Source: Lanius collurio (taxonomy: Eukaryota > Chordata > Aves > Passeriformes > Laniidae). From it: 64,000 nucleotides of DNA. Numbering within the stretch: the stretch's first letter is position 1; each line of letters begins with the position of its first letter. The stretch covers positions 2,671,347 to 2,735,346 of the forward strand of contig JACBWW010000051.1 in assembly GCA_020086605.1 (NCBI GenBank), written 5' to 3'. The position numbers and the translations under genes were made by a program. This document shows, piece by piece, positions 48,895 to 63,000 of this stretch. The notes beneath the pieces are model-generated. The model was not told where the DNA came from and searched no databases. It saw only the letters and a list, made by a program, of their open reading frames with translations.

Positions 48895-48972
48895 ATATTA
48901 TAGGTATTATGTTTGATCGTACAATTTACTGTTATATTATAGGTATTATGTTTGATCTTACAATTTACTTTT
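48895..48972. repeat. 39-bp tandem duplication
   Basis: ATATTATAGGTATTATGTTT followed by GATC-G/T-TACAATTTACT occurs twice head to tail with a period of 39 and one clear mismatch. It is a recent local duplication about 180 bases into the intron. Confidence 0.92.
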
Positions 48973-49227
48973 CATGCCATAATCTGTCACAGAAGTTTGT
49001 GCTCCGAGTATCTTAAATTAAACCTAATGATGAGAAGCAGAAAGAAATTTCCAAAGAGAAATAGTTTTTATATGTGATTTTTCTACACAGCTTGAAGTAA
49101 TATTAATAATCCAGAATGTGCTGGTAGCTGTAACACTGATGCTAATTTGTAACAATAAGATTTAATTTTATGTATTTTTTTCCATGGTTTTGGAGTTGTA
49201 AAGCAATTATTTTGGTCTTTTGTTACT

Positions 49228-49246
49228 GGGGGGGGGGGGGGGGGGG
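49228..49246. repeat. Run of 19 G
   Basis: An uninterrupted G homopolymer on the + (transcribed-sense) strand, about 0.5 kb after exon 2. Homopolymer length is prone to sequencing error. In RNA such a run could form a G-quadruplex. Confidence 0.9.
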
Positions 49247-52049
49247 CTTTTAGAAAGCAAATCTATGCAATAGACTGAGGCACAACACTTGTGTTTAGTG
49301 TAGTTAATTAAGGTCACAGAAATGAGACTTTGGGCACAGCACCAATCACTTGTGACCTCAGCACAGCTTGGCAGTGGTAGAGTCTGAGTTTCCTGTGTTC
49401 AGGTGCACATACCCAGAGTCAGGTTCTTCATATGGATCACCTTAAAGTTCTTACCTGGGGAATTTTCTGTGCTCACATAGGTTCAGATTGAACTCGGGAG
49501 GGAAAACAGAAAAGGATTTGCAGGAATTTGTCCTCTATCCTATGGGGTGATGAAAGTGCAAACTCAGTTTAGTTAAAATAGAAACCAAGGAGTTTGGATC
49601 TTGTTCCGGGGAGGTGAAGAGGAACCTCCCTAAGATCATGCCCTCAGGGCAACTGTTCCAGCAGCTGATACCAGCCTGTGGCACCAGCTCTCTGCTAAGC
49701 ATATTGTGATAATATTCTGTTTGATACATGTTGGGTGGCGCTCAGAAGAGGATTTTTGTAGGTGTTTATTTTGGGCTCCTCCTGTACTTACTGACAGTTG
49801 TCTTGGTTTCAGCAAAGCGGGTGTGCCAGGCTCTGGAAACACAAGCAACTGCTTGTCACAGCAAACAGGGCAAAACCAAATTACAGTTTATATATTGATA
49901 GAAAGAACAGCAAAGCTCAATTATTCTGTTTGTAACACCAGTCTTTTCTTTTTTTTTGTTGGTGTTGATTTAAATTAAATCTTCAAGTAATATATCCTCT
50001 CCATAGGTATAGCAGGATACATTTCTTCATCAAAACCAAGGAGGGAATGTTCATTTACTAGTAATGGTTTGTACAAGGAAGCCCATGTTTTAAAAAGAAT
50101 CAGTGACTGGTTAATTGATTTTTCCTTTTAATAATACCATTCACAGAAAATATGACAACTTGCATTGATTTTAGTACAGTTTTGTTAAGGCTTCTGAGCA
50201 TAATTTCAAATAAAAACCCTGACTAATAGAATTCTGGCATTATGGAATGATTTGGCTTCAGTGCTATAGCAGGAATTCACTTCTCTGAAGGTGGTTGTCT
50301 CCATTTCATTGGCAGCATTGTGTCACACCTTTTGTCTGAGAAAACATAATCTCAGAACCTACTTCTATACACACTGTCACAGACTGGTAAAAGAATGAGT
50401 GTTCACTTGTTTCTTACTGTCCTCCCTCTAAGAAGTGAATTTTTATGTAATTGGAAATACAGTGCAGTGAGTCCATTTTGCATATTTCTAACAATGGTGT
50501 TTTTAGCAGAAAGAACAACACGAGCAAACAGCAAGCAAGTAACAAACCACGTGGAATTCATTTGGGTTTCTGTGAGAAGGGTTTGTGTTGATTTAGAAGG
50601 TTTGGTTGATTTAAAAAAACATCATGTGAGCATGAAGCAACTGTTGTATACACAGAGGTGTTAACTTCAGTAAACTTTTTAGCCTTACTCTCTCACAAAT
50701 CCTGGTTAGCTCAAAAATCAATGCTTCTTCACATCACTGATTTTATGAAGTTTTGGGATGCATTATCATATAGATTGACAGTTGCCCCACTGGTTCAGCA
50801 CCACACTGTGGACACTTACAAAACCATCATTAATTTCTCACACTTGTGCCCAGCAGTGGTTTCCTACATAATAAACACTGTGTCCTTCAGAAGCAGATCA
50901 ATAACCTGCTAGGTGTTCATCTTGAGACGAAGTAGCAAGAATCTATATTTCAAGAGAAATTTGTGCTCTGATATGGTTTCATATTTGCAGGATACCAGCA
51001 TAAAGCAAGACATTACTTGGTATGAGACTTTAGCCATTTATGCCTGGCAATTTTGGAGGGAACTCATGATGCTCAGACCTCTGAATTTATTGAAAGTACC
51101 GTTAAAGCTTTTTTCCTGATACAGCTCAAGTGTTATGAAAGAGTAGTTCAACTCCAAAAGATGATTTTTTTTTTTCAAATATTGAGATGCTATCACAATT
51201 TCAACTTAAAAAATAACCCCAACCAACCAAACTATATCTCTTGCCTTTTTTTTTGGTGTCAATAAATCTATTTTGTCATTTTTAGTACATCTCCAAGCAG
51301 TACAGAAGAAGCTTAATTTCTAAAAATTGCTCCCATTCAAATCCATTCACAAAGCTTGTGACCATTTTCTGTGCTTGTAGATTTAGTATGATTTAATTTT
51401 ATCATAAACCAGAATGCTGTGAACCTTGAAATATTATCAGGCTTGAAATGCTTACAGATAAATTGAAATAATGGAAACTCATTAAGTTCCATGTTTTACT
51501 TGATATACTGAAATTCTTCCTAACAAAACACCATATTGATATTTTAAAAATACTTTTATTTTCAGAAGTCTGATTAGGCTCTGAATTCGTCCTGTATCTC
51601 GTAGCTTTTGCTGCTGTCTGGCTGTGGCCATCTCTTCTTTCGACAAGTCAGTTGTGAACATGTAACATAAATCTGTCATCAGATTGTTACTCACCATGAT
51701 GTACTGAGTTGTGAGATTTCAGTATATTCATCTTTTTGTGAATCATGCAAATGTAAAAGGCCAGTTAGAAATACAACACCTCTGATGTCATGTGTAGCTT
51801 TGTAGAGAGGCAGAGGTGTGGGCTGTAGGGGATACACCACTGTTCCTGAAGGATTGTTTTTTCTTTGATTAAATCTTGTAACTGTTTATTCCAAAACATC
51901 ATGGAAAACTTTTCAAAGGCTTTTTTTTCATCAGTTGCCATGTTCTTTCCTAAGCCTACAGTATTTCTATTTCCAGACTAAAGCTTAGGGGCTGGTCATG
52001 TTTAGGTGGTGACCTTGAAGCAAGTACTCTTTCAGGGTTTGTTTTTCCG

Positions 52050-52068
52050 TTCTTTTTTTTTTTTTTTG
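52050..52068. repeat. T homopolymer run
   Basis: A T-rich run at the start of a stretch that produces a Lys-rich antisense open frame. Low complexity only. Confidence 0.7.
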
Positions 52069-54193
52069 AAGTTGAACTGAAAATTAAGTTCTTCTGAAAA
52101 ATAGAAAACATTGTAAAATAAGGTAACTTTCAGTTTAAAAATCCATGAAAACACAATGATCATGATTAAGGAGCATTTAGGCACAGAATCCTTTTGCAAC
52201 AGATCTGCAATTTTCTCTTTTCCTGGATTCACTGTTATTGAAGGACCAGTTGCAGGCTGATAGGAGGGCAGTGAAGTTCAAGTGACATTAGGCAGATGGG
52301 AGTGAAAAGCTGAATAGACCAGTAACAGAGAAAAGATGATTCTTGGTAGAGGAAAGGAGAATGGAAAAGTAGACTGTAAACTCAGGGCAAATCTTGGTTT
52401 GAGTGCTGAAATGAGCTCATAGGCTCAAAGTGAGCCCAGAAGGAGGATTTTCAGTTTGGTGTGAATCTAAATCCTGTTAATTATCCTGTTGTCAAAGAGA
52501 AAATTTCTGGAATGGTGTTGGTGGCTTTTTTGTGTGTGTGGTAGAAGGTTGTAACCTTGACACTTTTTCTATTAGTACTGTATATAGTGTATATATTAGT
52601 ATTGTATATAATGGATAGAGAATGTCTCTGGTAGAATGGGACATAAAATGTTTATCATGAGATTTCTACTCTGATAATATAATATCAAACACTTGAGATG
52701 TTTCTGTTTCACATTTGTGTGTCAGAAAAGATAAAAAAAGATTGTCTTGAGGGAGGAGGAGAATTTCCAGGACTGAAGCCATGTTATTAAAATAATGTCA
52801 GACCAAAAAAAAAATATTATCAAGGCATGCTTTTATCTTAGTAGCAGCAAACCTGAACTGAACAGCACGACAAGAATGAATGAGGAGGAATAAAGTAATC
52901 CCAAACTTGAGCAGAGCAAGGGAGAATTCAAGGTCATGCTGGGATGATCTGGGCACATATCTGAAAGAAATATACCCCAAACCCCTGTGGTTGTGGCAGC
53001 TCTTTGTAGATAATGCCTACGAGAAGGAAATGATTTTGCTCACACAGAACCACTGACAGCCCTGCTTGGGAGGTGTGGGACAGTGGTGCTTTATTGGAAT
53101 CAACCTGGGCAGTCCTGACAGGGGATCCTGTAGGGCCGTGCACTCTCCTCAGGTCACCTCCTTTCCTTCCTGGGAAAAGTCCTCCATTCTTCTCTGGCTG
53201 TCCAGCAGCAGGGGTGACAGTTCAAGTCAGGTGGAAGGGTGCTGTAGGAAGCTGCACTGATATTTTCAGGTTCAATATCCATCAGTGTTTGCTATTTTAG
53301 ACATACTGGTCACAATGACTTTTATTGGTTTTTCTCTGTTGCTTTGATGGTGCTTTTGAGTGTAGTAATTAAAAGTTTGAATATCAGACATTGCCCTGTG
53401 TGCATATCACTTACTAAATGACAGAGTGCCATGAATGAAGAAAATAAAGTTGGAAAAATTATAAGGTAAGATATGAAAACCTGTATTTGTGTTGTACTTC
53501 TGATTAAATCTTTTGAAAATTAGGTAAATTATATTCTTCTTTCTTTTTTCCCTGCTATGAAGTTTTCTTAATGGTGATTTCCTACAGTAATTTCCCAAAT
53601 GCATATGTAAATCTTAAAATCAAACCCCACCTCATAATTCAAATGACCTCACAGTTTATCATTGTTTCAATTTTATGAGCAGTATAATCTGAGCTTTTCC
53701 TGGGATATTGTTGAATAGCAAACTTAGAATTACTATAGAAAAGATGTTATTGCATCAGAGGAGTTTACTAAAAGGCACCAGACAGATGACAGCCAAGGAG
53801 TTTATTTTCTTAGTTTTAGTGTTGTAATTTTGACATGTTGTTATCAATATTTCATTTTTTAAAAATTTTTTTTCAGCTTTCTATTTCACACTTCATAATT
53901 TCCAGGAAAGATTATAGCAACACTGTGGTTCTACTCTTGAGACTTTTTTGGGTTTGTTGTGTGCATGCTAATGTCTCTGAGTTGTAAGGGAGTAGAAAGT
54001 ACAAGTTTTTTATGTTGTTGCTCCCAGAATTCTGTTTGGGTTAAACAAGTGGGAGATGAAGCTCACTTGCTAAAGTTTCTCACTAAGAAATATTCACTTT
54101 CACCAATAGACAGTGCTGTCCTTGTTAAAAAAGAGTGTTTAAACATTGGTCATGCAGTTGGAGCAGATCTGGGTCATCTTCAACTGCATGTGT

Positions 54194-54421
54194 GTGGGAA
54201 ATATAATATGGCCTCCTAATTTTGGGATAGAATATCAATGTTTTGGGTGCAAGGAGCAGCAGGGAAGCTGTGGGAAATATAATATGGCCTCCTAATTTTG
54301 GGATAGAATATCAATGTTTTGGGTGCAAGGAGCAGCAGGGAAGCTGTGGGAAATATAATATGGCCTCCTAATTTTGGGATAGAATATCAAGGTTTTGGGA
54401 GCAGGGAGCAGCAGGGAAGCT
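54194..54421. repeat. 76-bp tandem repeat, three copies
   Basis: The unit begins GTGGGAAATATAATATGGCC and ends GAGCAGCAGGGAAGCT. Starts are at 54194, 54270 and 54346, an exact period of 76. The first two copies are nearly identical. The third has a few changes near its end (AAGGTTTTGGGAGCAGGGAG). It lies inside the intron and has no match to a mobile element I know. Confidence 0.95.
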
Positions 54422-55169
54422 GGAGCCCCACTCTGGGTTATAGTGGAGTGCTGGTTCCTGCAGGCAGCACTGTCTGCAGATGCTGTGCCTGTTTCCCTCC
54501 CAGAACAACCCAGGTAGCTTGGAAACAACAGGAGGCTCAGCTCTGAAAGAGAGGAAGAGCTGTCCTTGTATGACCTGTTCAGAGCTGAGAGGTGGCCAGG
54601 TGGGCCTAAGGAAGTGCTGAGATTTCAATGAAATGTCAGATACTCAGAAAATGGCACCGCACTCGTCACACGTCCCCGAGGCTCCTGAAGGAGGAGAGCT
54701 GGGGAGGTTGGCTCCTGCATGGGCAGACTTCAGCTCTTCTTTAGGAAGGCTTGTGAAGTACTTTGTAAATGACAAATTTAGAAAGTCATTAAGCGCAGTA
54801 TCAAAGCTCGGTTGTTTAAGTGGATCCAATTTTGATGTGCTCTCAAAACCTGAGGGCACTTCTGATAGGAAGTGGTTTCCTAATGAGGGAATTGACTAGC
54901 AGGGATGACTTTTAAAGACTTAACTACACATAAACTCAATTTTATCCAGGTAAATGGCTTATGTATTCGGTGCAGAGGGAGTCTAGATGATGGGGTTAAG
55001 GACAAAAAATGGATATGTAGTACTGGTAAACTTTAAAGCCTTGTGTAAGACAGGAATATGGAATGACAGTATTGAAAAGCTTAAACATTTGTTGCAATAT
55101 AACACAGCAAGAGTGTAGTGTAGGTTGGCAGGATGATGTGATGAATTACTGCTACACTGTCTGGTATAT

Positions 55170-55735
55170 ATTGAAAGAGCTCAATAAATACTATCTGGAA
55201 CAGAGTGCTTGATGATATTCTAGAGATTAAGGATGGAGATGTGGCAAGACAGCTCTGCTTTGGTGGCGTAAAAGGGCCATCTTGACTTTCAGTTGCTCGT
55301 GGCTGACATTCAGCACTTGGGCAGCCGTTAGGTTTTCCATTCGGGTCAGTGTTGACCTGAGAGATGCACATCAGGATATTGGGTTTCACCTTCCCAGAGA
55401 CACAGACATTTTTTATAGGAGGAATGGGTGGAATGCTAATGCAAACAAGGAGAAAACCCAACACAAACCCACAAAACCCCCAAACTAAACCAAAAAAGCC
55501 TCTAAGGTATGATGAGGTGAGGTTTTACACCATGAATGTCCATACTGTTCTCCCCCATTCATGTCAGTCAGAGCTTCAGCACCCATAAAATTTTCCATTG
55601 GCTCTGAGGTGTCAGTGACTTCAGTGCCACGTTCTGTGCCCTGCTCTGGCACCGCATCATTGGGCTTTTTGTCCATATCCCATATGAGGGCCTGGCTGAA
55701 GCTGTATCCTGTTTGCAGTCTCTCTCTTCATGGTG
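55170..55735 (-). pseudogene. Unidentified coding-like remnant on the - strand
   Basis: On the - strand the frame entering at 55727 reads RERLQTGYSFSQALIWD, then MDKKPNDAVPEQG, TEVTDTSEPMENFMGAEALT and stops at about 55485. A second frame (55464 to 55081) contains NTDPNGKPNGCPSAECQPR and ATESQDGPFTPPKQSC. The two are in different frames, separated by an A/C-rich stretch. The hydrophilic, Pro-, Glu- and Ser-rich composition is more protein-like than other open frames here, but I do not recognise the family. It could be a decayed retrocopy, a fragment of a mobile element, or chance. Confidence 0.25.
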
Positions 55736-57057
55736 TTTTTTTTGGATTATATGAATGGCCCCCTCATAATTGAGTGAACTAAGGCAATCAGGAAGTGAGA
55801 CCTAGGAGTTGAAGTCCAGTATTTAGCCAGGAAACTGAGGAAAACAGAAATATGGGCTGATGAATTAAGGCTATCAGGAAAATACTGCAGCAGCTGGGTT
55901 CGTAAACTGCTGAGGCTAGCTGGGATCTTCCTTTTTCCTGAATTCTAAGGGAGAGAGCTTTTGCCTGCAGCTGTATCTACATCATTGTGTGAAGGTCACA
56001 ACATGGAGAGCTTTAAAAAAAAAACCTCTCAAAATAACCACAAGATTTTCAATTATTATTTAATCATGAGCCTTTCCATCTAGTAGAGAGAAATGATGAA
56101 ACTGTTTAACAAGAACTCCATTACAGCACATTACTCAGTTTGTCAATTATTAGTTTTATAAAAGAAAACTTAGATGATATAGGTCACCAGGTAAGCAAGC
56201 AGCAGTGCCTTTGTTGAGACCATAACTGAGTTAGAATAATGCCTTTTTATTCTCTTCTATAAAAGAGATGTGTGTCTGATAAAGTCAATCCAGCTTGGTG
56301 CTAAATGCATTGTGTGTGGCTGATGAGTGATAAAACCTTTTTGCAGAAAGGTTTGCAGGTTTGTCTGTACTTGATGTTTAACTAAATTTATTAAAGTGAA
56401 ACAAAAACCTATGTATTTTACACTTTCCTTGTAAACTGAAGCACAGATCACAGGAATCCACACACTGAATTTATTTTGCCTTGCCTTTCAAAATGAGAAA
56501 TTCTACCAAAAGCTTCCTCTGAATTTTTCACACCAGAGACTTGTACCTTTCCTCATGTATGGTATGCCACTATTAATAATCTCCCTAATTACGAAGACTT
56601 GCATACTTCACTGATTAGTGCATAATTACATCAGGGTACACTGTGTTTTTTCTAATCAATACTTCATTTATAAAGCTCAGCCTGAGTCTGGCCAATCAGC
56701 TCTGGTGGTGCAGTAAATGCCTATTGTCACACGTGTAAAGTGACACATGTAGATGGATGTTTAAGTGTCATTACATTTTCTAAATATTTCATGGGATGGG
56801 CTTTGTGTTTATGCTCTGCACACTGTTCTTTTCAAGGAATCTGTCAGCTTGTCGAAGGCAATGGATTGGAATTGATTGTTAACGTGGTGTTGAAGTATAA
56901 CATTCTACTCAGGTAGGATAGGATTCCTCTTCAGATGGAAAATGGATAGGAAATGGTGCCTTTGCTCTGTTAGTGCCAAAATTTTCATATGTATATATTA
57001 GAATAAGCAGAGCTTGTTGATAATTAAATTATCCTGTAACTGATGAGTTTTTAAAGA

Positions 57058-57078
57058 GATTATTATTATTATTATTTT
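57058..57078. repeat. ATT microsatellite
   Basis: About six perfect ATT units followed by a T-rich tail. Confidence 0.8.
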
Positions 57079-60000
57079 ACTGTCTTTTATTATTAAACTT
57101 TTTTCACTTAGTTTTTAAGCAGTAAGTTATAAAATATGTTTCCTAAATTCTGTTCCTTAGGTCAAATGAGAGAAAATCTAATTAATGAGCCCAATTTTGT
57201 TGTTGGTTTTGGGTTTTTTGTTTGGCTGGGTTTTACCCATAAAGTTTTTTTGCGACTTGACTTTTTGCCAAAGCTCCTGGCAGAATTGAATGGCTTCTGT
57301 CAGATACTATAGGAGCAACCTAAAAATCAGCTCTTTTCTTTGCCTGTAATTTCCTTATATTTCACACAGGCTGAAGATGACTTTCTGCTTTATTTAAGCT
57401 TTTACAAGTTCTACAACACTCTCCTTCCTTGGCAGGGATAAGGGAAGTACTTTTATCTATTTGTTCAGCCTCTCTGTAGCATTAGAAATCGCTGACTCTC
57501 TCCTCTGCATTCTTCCTGTAAGAAGCCCAGGGGATGATTGGCAGTGATTCAGGAAGGCTGAAGCTCTGCCTCTCGAATCAAGTGAGAGATTTCTTAGAGC
57601 AGCTGTTTGTCCACTTGCCTGTTTAGTCTTTGGCTCTCAGACCTCTCATCAAAGTTCTTCAACACCTCAAAAGCTGTTGGTAGCACCACAGAGACCATGC
57701 TGAAATCTTAACCATCTGTGAACAAGAAATACTGGTAAAAATAGAGGACCATTTTTTCAATTTAAGTTTGGACTATCTCATGGTTAAAGAACATTGGAAG
57801 AGACTAAACCCATAAAAGAAAGATATGATGATGCTGGGGAGATGAAAATACCTTGAAGAACTTTTCCTAAAGTTACCTGCTCTTGAAGGCTGGTAATCAT
57901 TGCTTAAAGCTGGCTCCCTACATTTTTCAGCTTGCAGGAGGAATCCTTTCCATGTAACATTACTTGAAGAAGTCTCTTTAAATGTTTTTCCAGGCTGATT
58001 ATTGACCCCAGTATGTGCTGCTGTTTGTCATCAGAGGTGGCTATTGCTGTGATCTTCCACATTCTTGTGCAACCCCACTGACTTTTGGAAGAGGTACTGC
58101 TTCTCCATGGTACCACTCCTTTTAGTTGTCTAAAGAAACAGCAAGAAAAGTGGCCTTAGGGAGAAAACTCTAAAAAAAGAGCTGTATATAGATTAAAACA
58201 ATAGTTGGAACAACCCAGTCCTAAAATGGGGCTCCTCTCCTGGTGTCCATTTGGATTTCTTACGTTTTATTCAGCACCACCTTGCACTGTAGTTGTGTGC
58301 AAACTCATTTCTTACTGTGAAAATAACCACAAGTTTCTGGATACTTAGTACTGTGCAGCAGAACAGAGCAGGTGTCAGAAGTTTTATTTGTGAGAAGTCA
58401 CAAAAGGAGGTGTAGCTACTACAGAATAAGTTGCTGGTGTATTCTGTGCTGGCTCCTGGAAGCACCTGCCCTAACACTGGACATGTGTAAGATCCTTAGG
58501 CTTGCATGAACTCTTTTTTCATTAGCTGTGTTTGCACAGTGATTGTCCATCTGTGCTCAGGTCTGAAAAAGAGATTTACACAAGCTGGACTCTTAAGAAA
58601 CATAGTTCATTCCTGGAATGTATCACAGGCACAGTTCATCCCCAGAGTACATCAGACTGTGTCTAGATGCCCTATGAACTCACATTTATACCTTCTGTCC
58701 TTCAGTATTTTCTTTGGTCTTCCAAATACATAATGCAGCAATCTGGGTAAATGAAATAAAAATGTGAACTTACCAAGCTTGATTTCCTATAGGCTGAGAT
58801 GGAAGAAGCAGCTCTGGTAGTTTTTTACTTTTCATTTTATTAAGAACCATGCTGGTATTATTGAGGGCCTTCAAATAGCATCTCTCCGGGTCAGATCTTG
58901 CAGCTGAGCAACTATTCAGTGGGAAAGATGACTTTTGTGGTTTCTGAAGTTGTTATAAATATCTCAAGAATTGCTGACTGTTCAAGTCATTCAGGCTTTT
59001 CAGTAGCGTGTTGCTGATAGGGAGAAGATCATCACTGAGCTGGTGAAATTGTATTTGCCTGAAAGTCCAAGGAGCCCATGGAAACTGAAGCTTCCTTGCC
59101 ATGTTTGCCCTATTGAAACTGAGATACCATCTTGTAAAAAGGCATAATATCATTCCATTACAGCAACATGCCTGTAGGCAAGGCACAATATGTGAGCATC
59201 ATTTGTTTGCTCAGAGCCATGACTGTCATTCAGAAATATTGAAAGGTAGCAGTTGGATTTTTTCACACAAATGGTTAAGGGACTTTTCTCAACATCAAAT
59301 TAGTGTTCAAGAGTGAAAATATAGCTTCTGTTTCCTCAGATGCTGAGTTGTATGAATGAGTAATCGTGATTCCTGGGGGATGTTTTTTTTTTTTTAACTT
59401 GAGTGGTACTAGATAAATAGGTTTATCAGTTTTCCACAGAACACTTATATTTAGTAAACTTGAAATGAGATGAATTACAGTGAAGTTACTCCTCTTTCCA
59501 GCTTTTTTTAAGAGGGGAATTATTTTAAGGAGGCCTGTGCTATTTATATCTCCCACATAATGCTATAGCCTCAAGCTATATTACACAGTGTGGATAGGGA
59601 CAAAACAAGGGAATGGCTTTAATTGCTTAACTGACTGGAGTTTGTCTTTTGTAGCTCTTTATTTTTCATATTTAAACTTCAGTGAAACAGGAGATCACTA
59701 ACTCTAGTGTTAAAAACTTTCTGATCAGTTTAGTTCAGGGCGTAGGAAGTGTGGTGTAGGAAGGAAAGGTCAGGGTTAGTGACCAGAGGGGCAAAAGAAA
59801 GAGGGGTCCAGGGAGGCTCTGGGTTTGGGGCAGCCAGTGGAATTAGGGATCCACCATCCAAAGCAGCTTTGCTCACCACGTGTGCTGGGTGTGCTGCTTT
59901 TCAAAAGCAACCCAGAGCCACTCAGAGAAAAGTCTGAAGGTTTTCATCTGTGAACAACATGCTGGTGTTCACTTTAAAGCCTCTTTTAGTATGGCAGACC

Positions 60001-63000
60001 TTCCAAGATGTATTTCTGCAGCTAATAATGTATGTAAATCAGTTCCTTTTCTTCTTTTGCAGAGTTCTCTACATTTTCAGTATTAAATAGTGAAATAATA
60101 ATCCTTATGTGCCCAGTCCTGTCAATACATCCCTGGGCAGCTTCTCAAAGACTCCTTGAGTCTCAATCATCTATATTCATTTGCCAGTTCTAATTTTCTG
60201 GATAATTACTGCATATTTCAAGACCACTTCTGTTGTGATACTTAGCCAGATTTAATTCTTTCAGATACTTTATTTCTTAACCTATAATTTGACTTCCCTA
60301 AGAGTATTTGAGTATGCATATTCAGTTTAGTCCTAAATTTTGGGATTGAATCACTCTCCAAGCATGTCCTGTCTCAATCAGGACTTGCTGTCCTGTCCCC
60401 TGAAGTCTCTCTATTTGTGGACTAGATGTCCTTTCACAGGAATAAGGACACTCAGTGAGTAATGAGGCCCGGTATCAGCTCTTGTGGGTGACAGAGTGCC
60501 ATCTAATCTTTCCAAATGAAGGTTTCTATTAATTTAAAGCAGAATTTCTCATATGTTTTTCACATTTTTTGTGTGGTTTGAATTAATTAATTACATTTTA
60601 CCTTTCTAGATAGCAGGACAGATGAAGACAGTCTGGTGTGATTACAGTTATATGGGGGTTTGGGGTTTTTTTAAGGAAAAAAGATAAAGAAGGGGCCTGT
60701 GGTAAATGTTAGGAGACTGACCTGTAACCATGGCAGGCAGACATTAATAATCAGTGTTTTCTGTGTTATTGGCAGTCCAGCTGTTTTGCTAAAGATCCTG
60801 AGGAAACACTCTGGGAACAGTCAGTGCTGCAGAGCTTCAGCTTGAAGGCTGGAGTTGAGGGGGAGGATTTGGACAGAATTCTGAGGACTTCACAGTCAGC
60901 ATCATGAAGATAAATAATTCTACATGGTGAAGAGTAAAGGAGGTAGAGCAGGCATCAGTGTGCTTTTTCTGGCTTTGGTCAGTTCCCTGATGTTTGTTAC
61001 TAAAAGCTTTTTCTAGCTTTTTTTTTTTTTTACTGTTACATTTCACCATCTTTCTCCCTCATCCCTTTCAATCTTGGTAAAAATATTATGGCATTTGCCT
61101 GACTTGTCTGAAAGATCATTTATTCCACCTCCCTGCAATTTTTTCCTGGTATAACATAGTGCCTTGAGCTTAAGACATTAATGTGGTTCCAGATAATCTC
61201 CTAGTCTTGTTTGACACGTGATGGCTTAAAAGCACTCTTTATAAAGCAATATATTACAGTATTCATGTGCAAAGTGAAGGTTATTCTCTTTCTCTACATC
61301 TGATGAATTCTTTGCATTGCTTAAAACAAATGGAGGAACAGATCATCTTACAGAAATAATGATCATCTTAGAAAAACGATCTGAAAAAATCAATATTTTT
61401 TTTTTCTTGACCTTTGTCCCTCCTTATTTGAGTTTAGTTCAGGAAGTAATGGAATGTTAAAAATGCTTCAGATCACTTCTGCAATGATACATTTTGACAC
61501 TCTTTCAAATATTGGTTTCATATATTTCCTTTTTGTTAGTCTTTTTGTGCCATATGTACTGCAATATACTCTCAATTTTTCTTAGCTTGAAAGAAATGTT
61601 GCTTTTTTTTTTTGAACAAAATCTTTTCAAACCATTTAAAATGGGATTTGAAGTATTTCTTGGGCTTTGCTGCTGCGTCTCAGAGGAGTAGAACATATGT
61701 GGCAACTTCTCCAGATAGAACCTCTCAAAAGAACATATTAAAGATGAAATATAAGGATTTTTAGATCAAAAGGATAATGATTTTTTTAAATCTTTACTAT
61801 GTGATAAATTAATCAGAAGGTATTATAAAGATGTACAAACTTGCAAAAGGAGAGGGAAGAGGAGGAAGACAGTGACTTTGAAATGAATGTAGATACAGAC
61901 CTAAAGACAGTCAGAAGCTGGTTATAAACCAACAGACAGAACTGTAACATATGCACTTGTTAGAAAGCTGAGCTGTGTCAGAGTGAGCATGATGAGAGAA
62001 ATCATTGGTATGATCTCAAAAACCTCACTTATCACGTATTTTATTGTATTTGCAGAGGTGCTGGGATGCTGTGACAGGAAATAAGCAGGAGTGATGCAGG
62101 GGCTGTTCAGAAGCCCAGCATCAGCCTTTGGTGTCTCTCAGGCCCCCTGGGCACTGTGAGCTGTGGGCTGAGCTGGGGAATATGGGTTTACCTTCCTGTG
62201 ATGTTAAAGCTGAAAGTAATCAGCTCACATACATCAATATGAGCCAAAGTTATGTATTTCTGACAGGAATTCTAACAGACTTGACTCTGTAACTGCAGGG
62301 AAAAAAATGTTATTTAATAAAAGCCCAACAGATTTTCAGAGCAACTAGACATATGTATGTAACAGAAAGGCTGGACCAAAACACCTCACACTATGATAAC
62401 TTCTGTTTCAGATTTCATATGTGAGCATGTATATGACTCATTCATGCTTTAAATGCAATTGTGGATGCATTTATCACTCGGTTAGTTAATACTTTTTGCA
62501 TCAGAATACAAACACAGTGAAACCCATTCTAACAGATCAGCTGCAAGAAAAGCCAGCAGCAGGAAAGGAGGATGTATTTGAGATTCTGCCATGAGGTTCA
62601 TAGATCAGCCATGCCTATACCCCCCAAACAAAGATACACTGGTATTAAAATTATAGTCTTTATTACAGTCTATCTAATTTTTCAAGATCTATTTTACTTA
62701 TTTATGAAAGACAGGTTGAATTCCACAACTCTTTGAGCTGTTTTGATGCTTGTGTTATAAGCACAATAGGTTGTAATCGAGTTTAGTAAATCTCAACATT
62801 CAGTGGAATTCTTCAAGAATTAGAAACTAAAATCTTGGTTCTGCAAGTCCATGTAAGCTTTAATGAAACAATACTAATGGTATTTCAAAAAGGATTTTGA
62901 GAAATAATCAGAGAGCAACTTCATTATTATGAGTGATCAATAATAACGAAGGAAAGTTCTGGTTTGCATGCATAGAAACTGTGAATTTATGGCAATGCTA

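Noticed and set aside
53959..54219. 86-codon open frame ending at the 76-bp repeat
   Set aside because: The sequence looks superficially protein-like but I recognise no domain. It ends inside the tandem repeat and has no splice signals, so chance is more likely.
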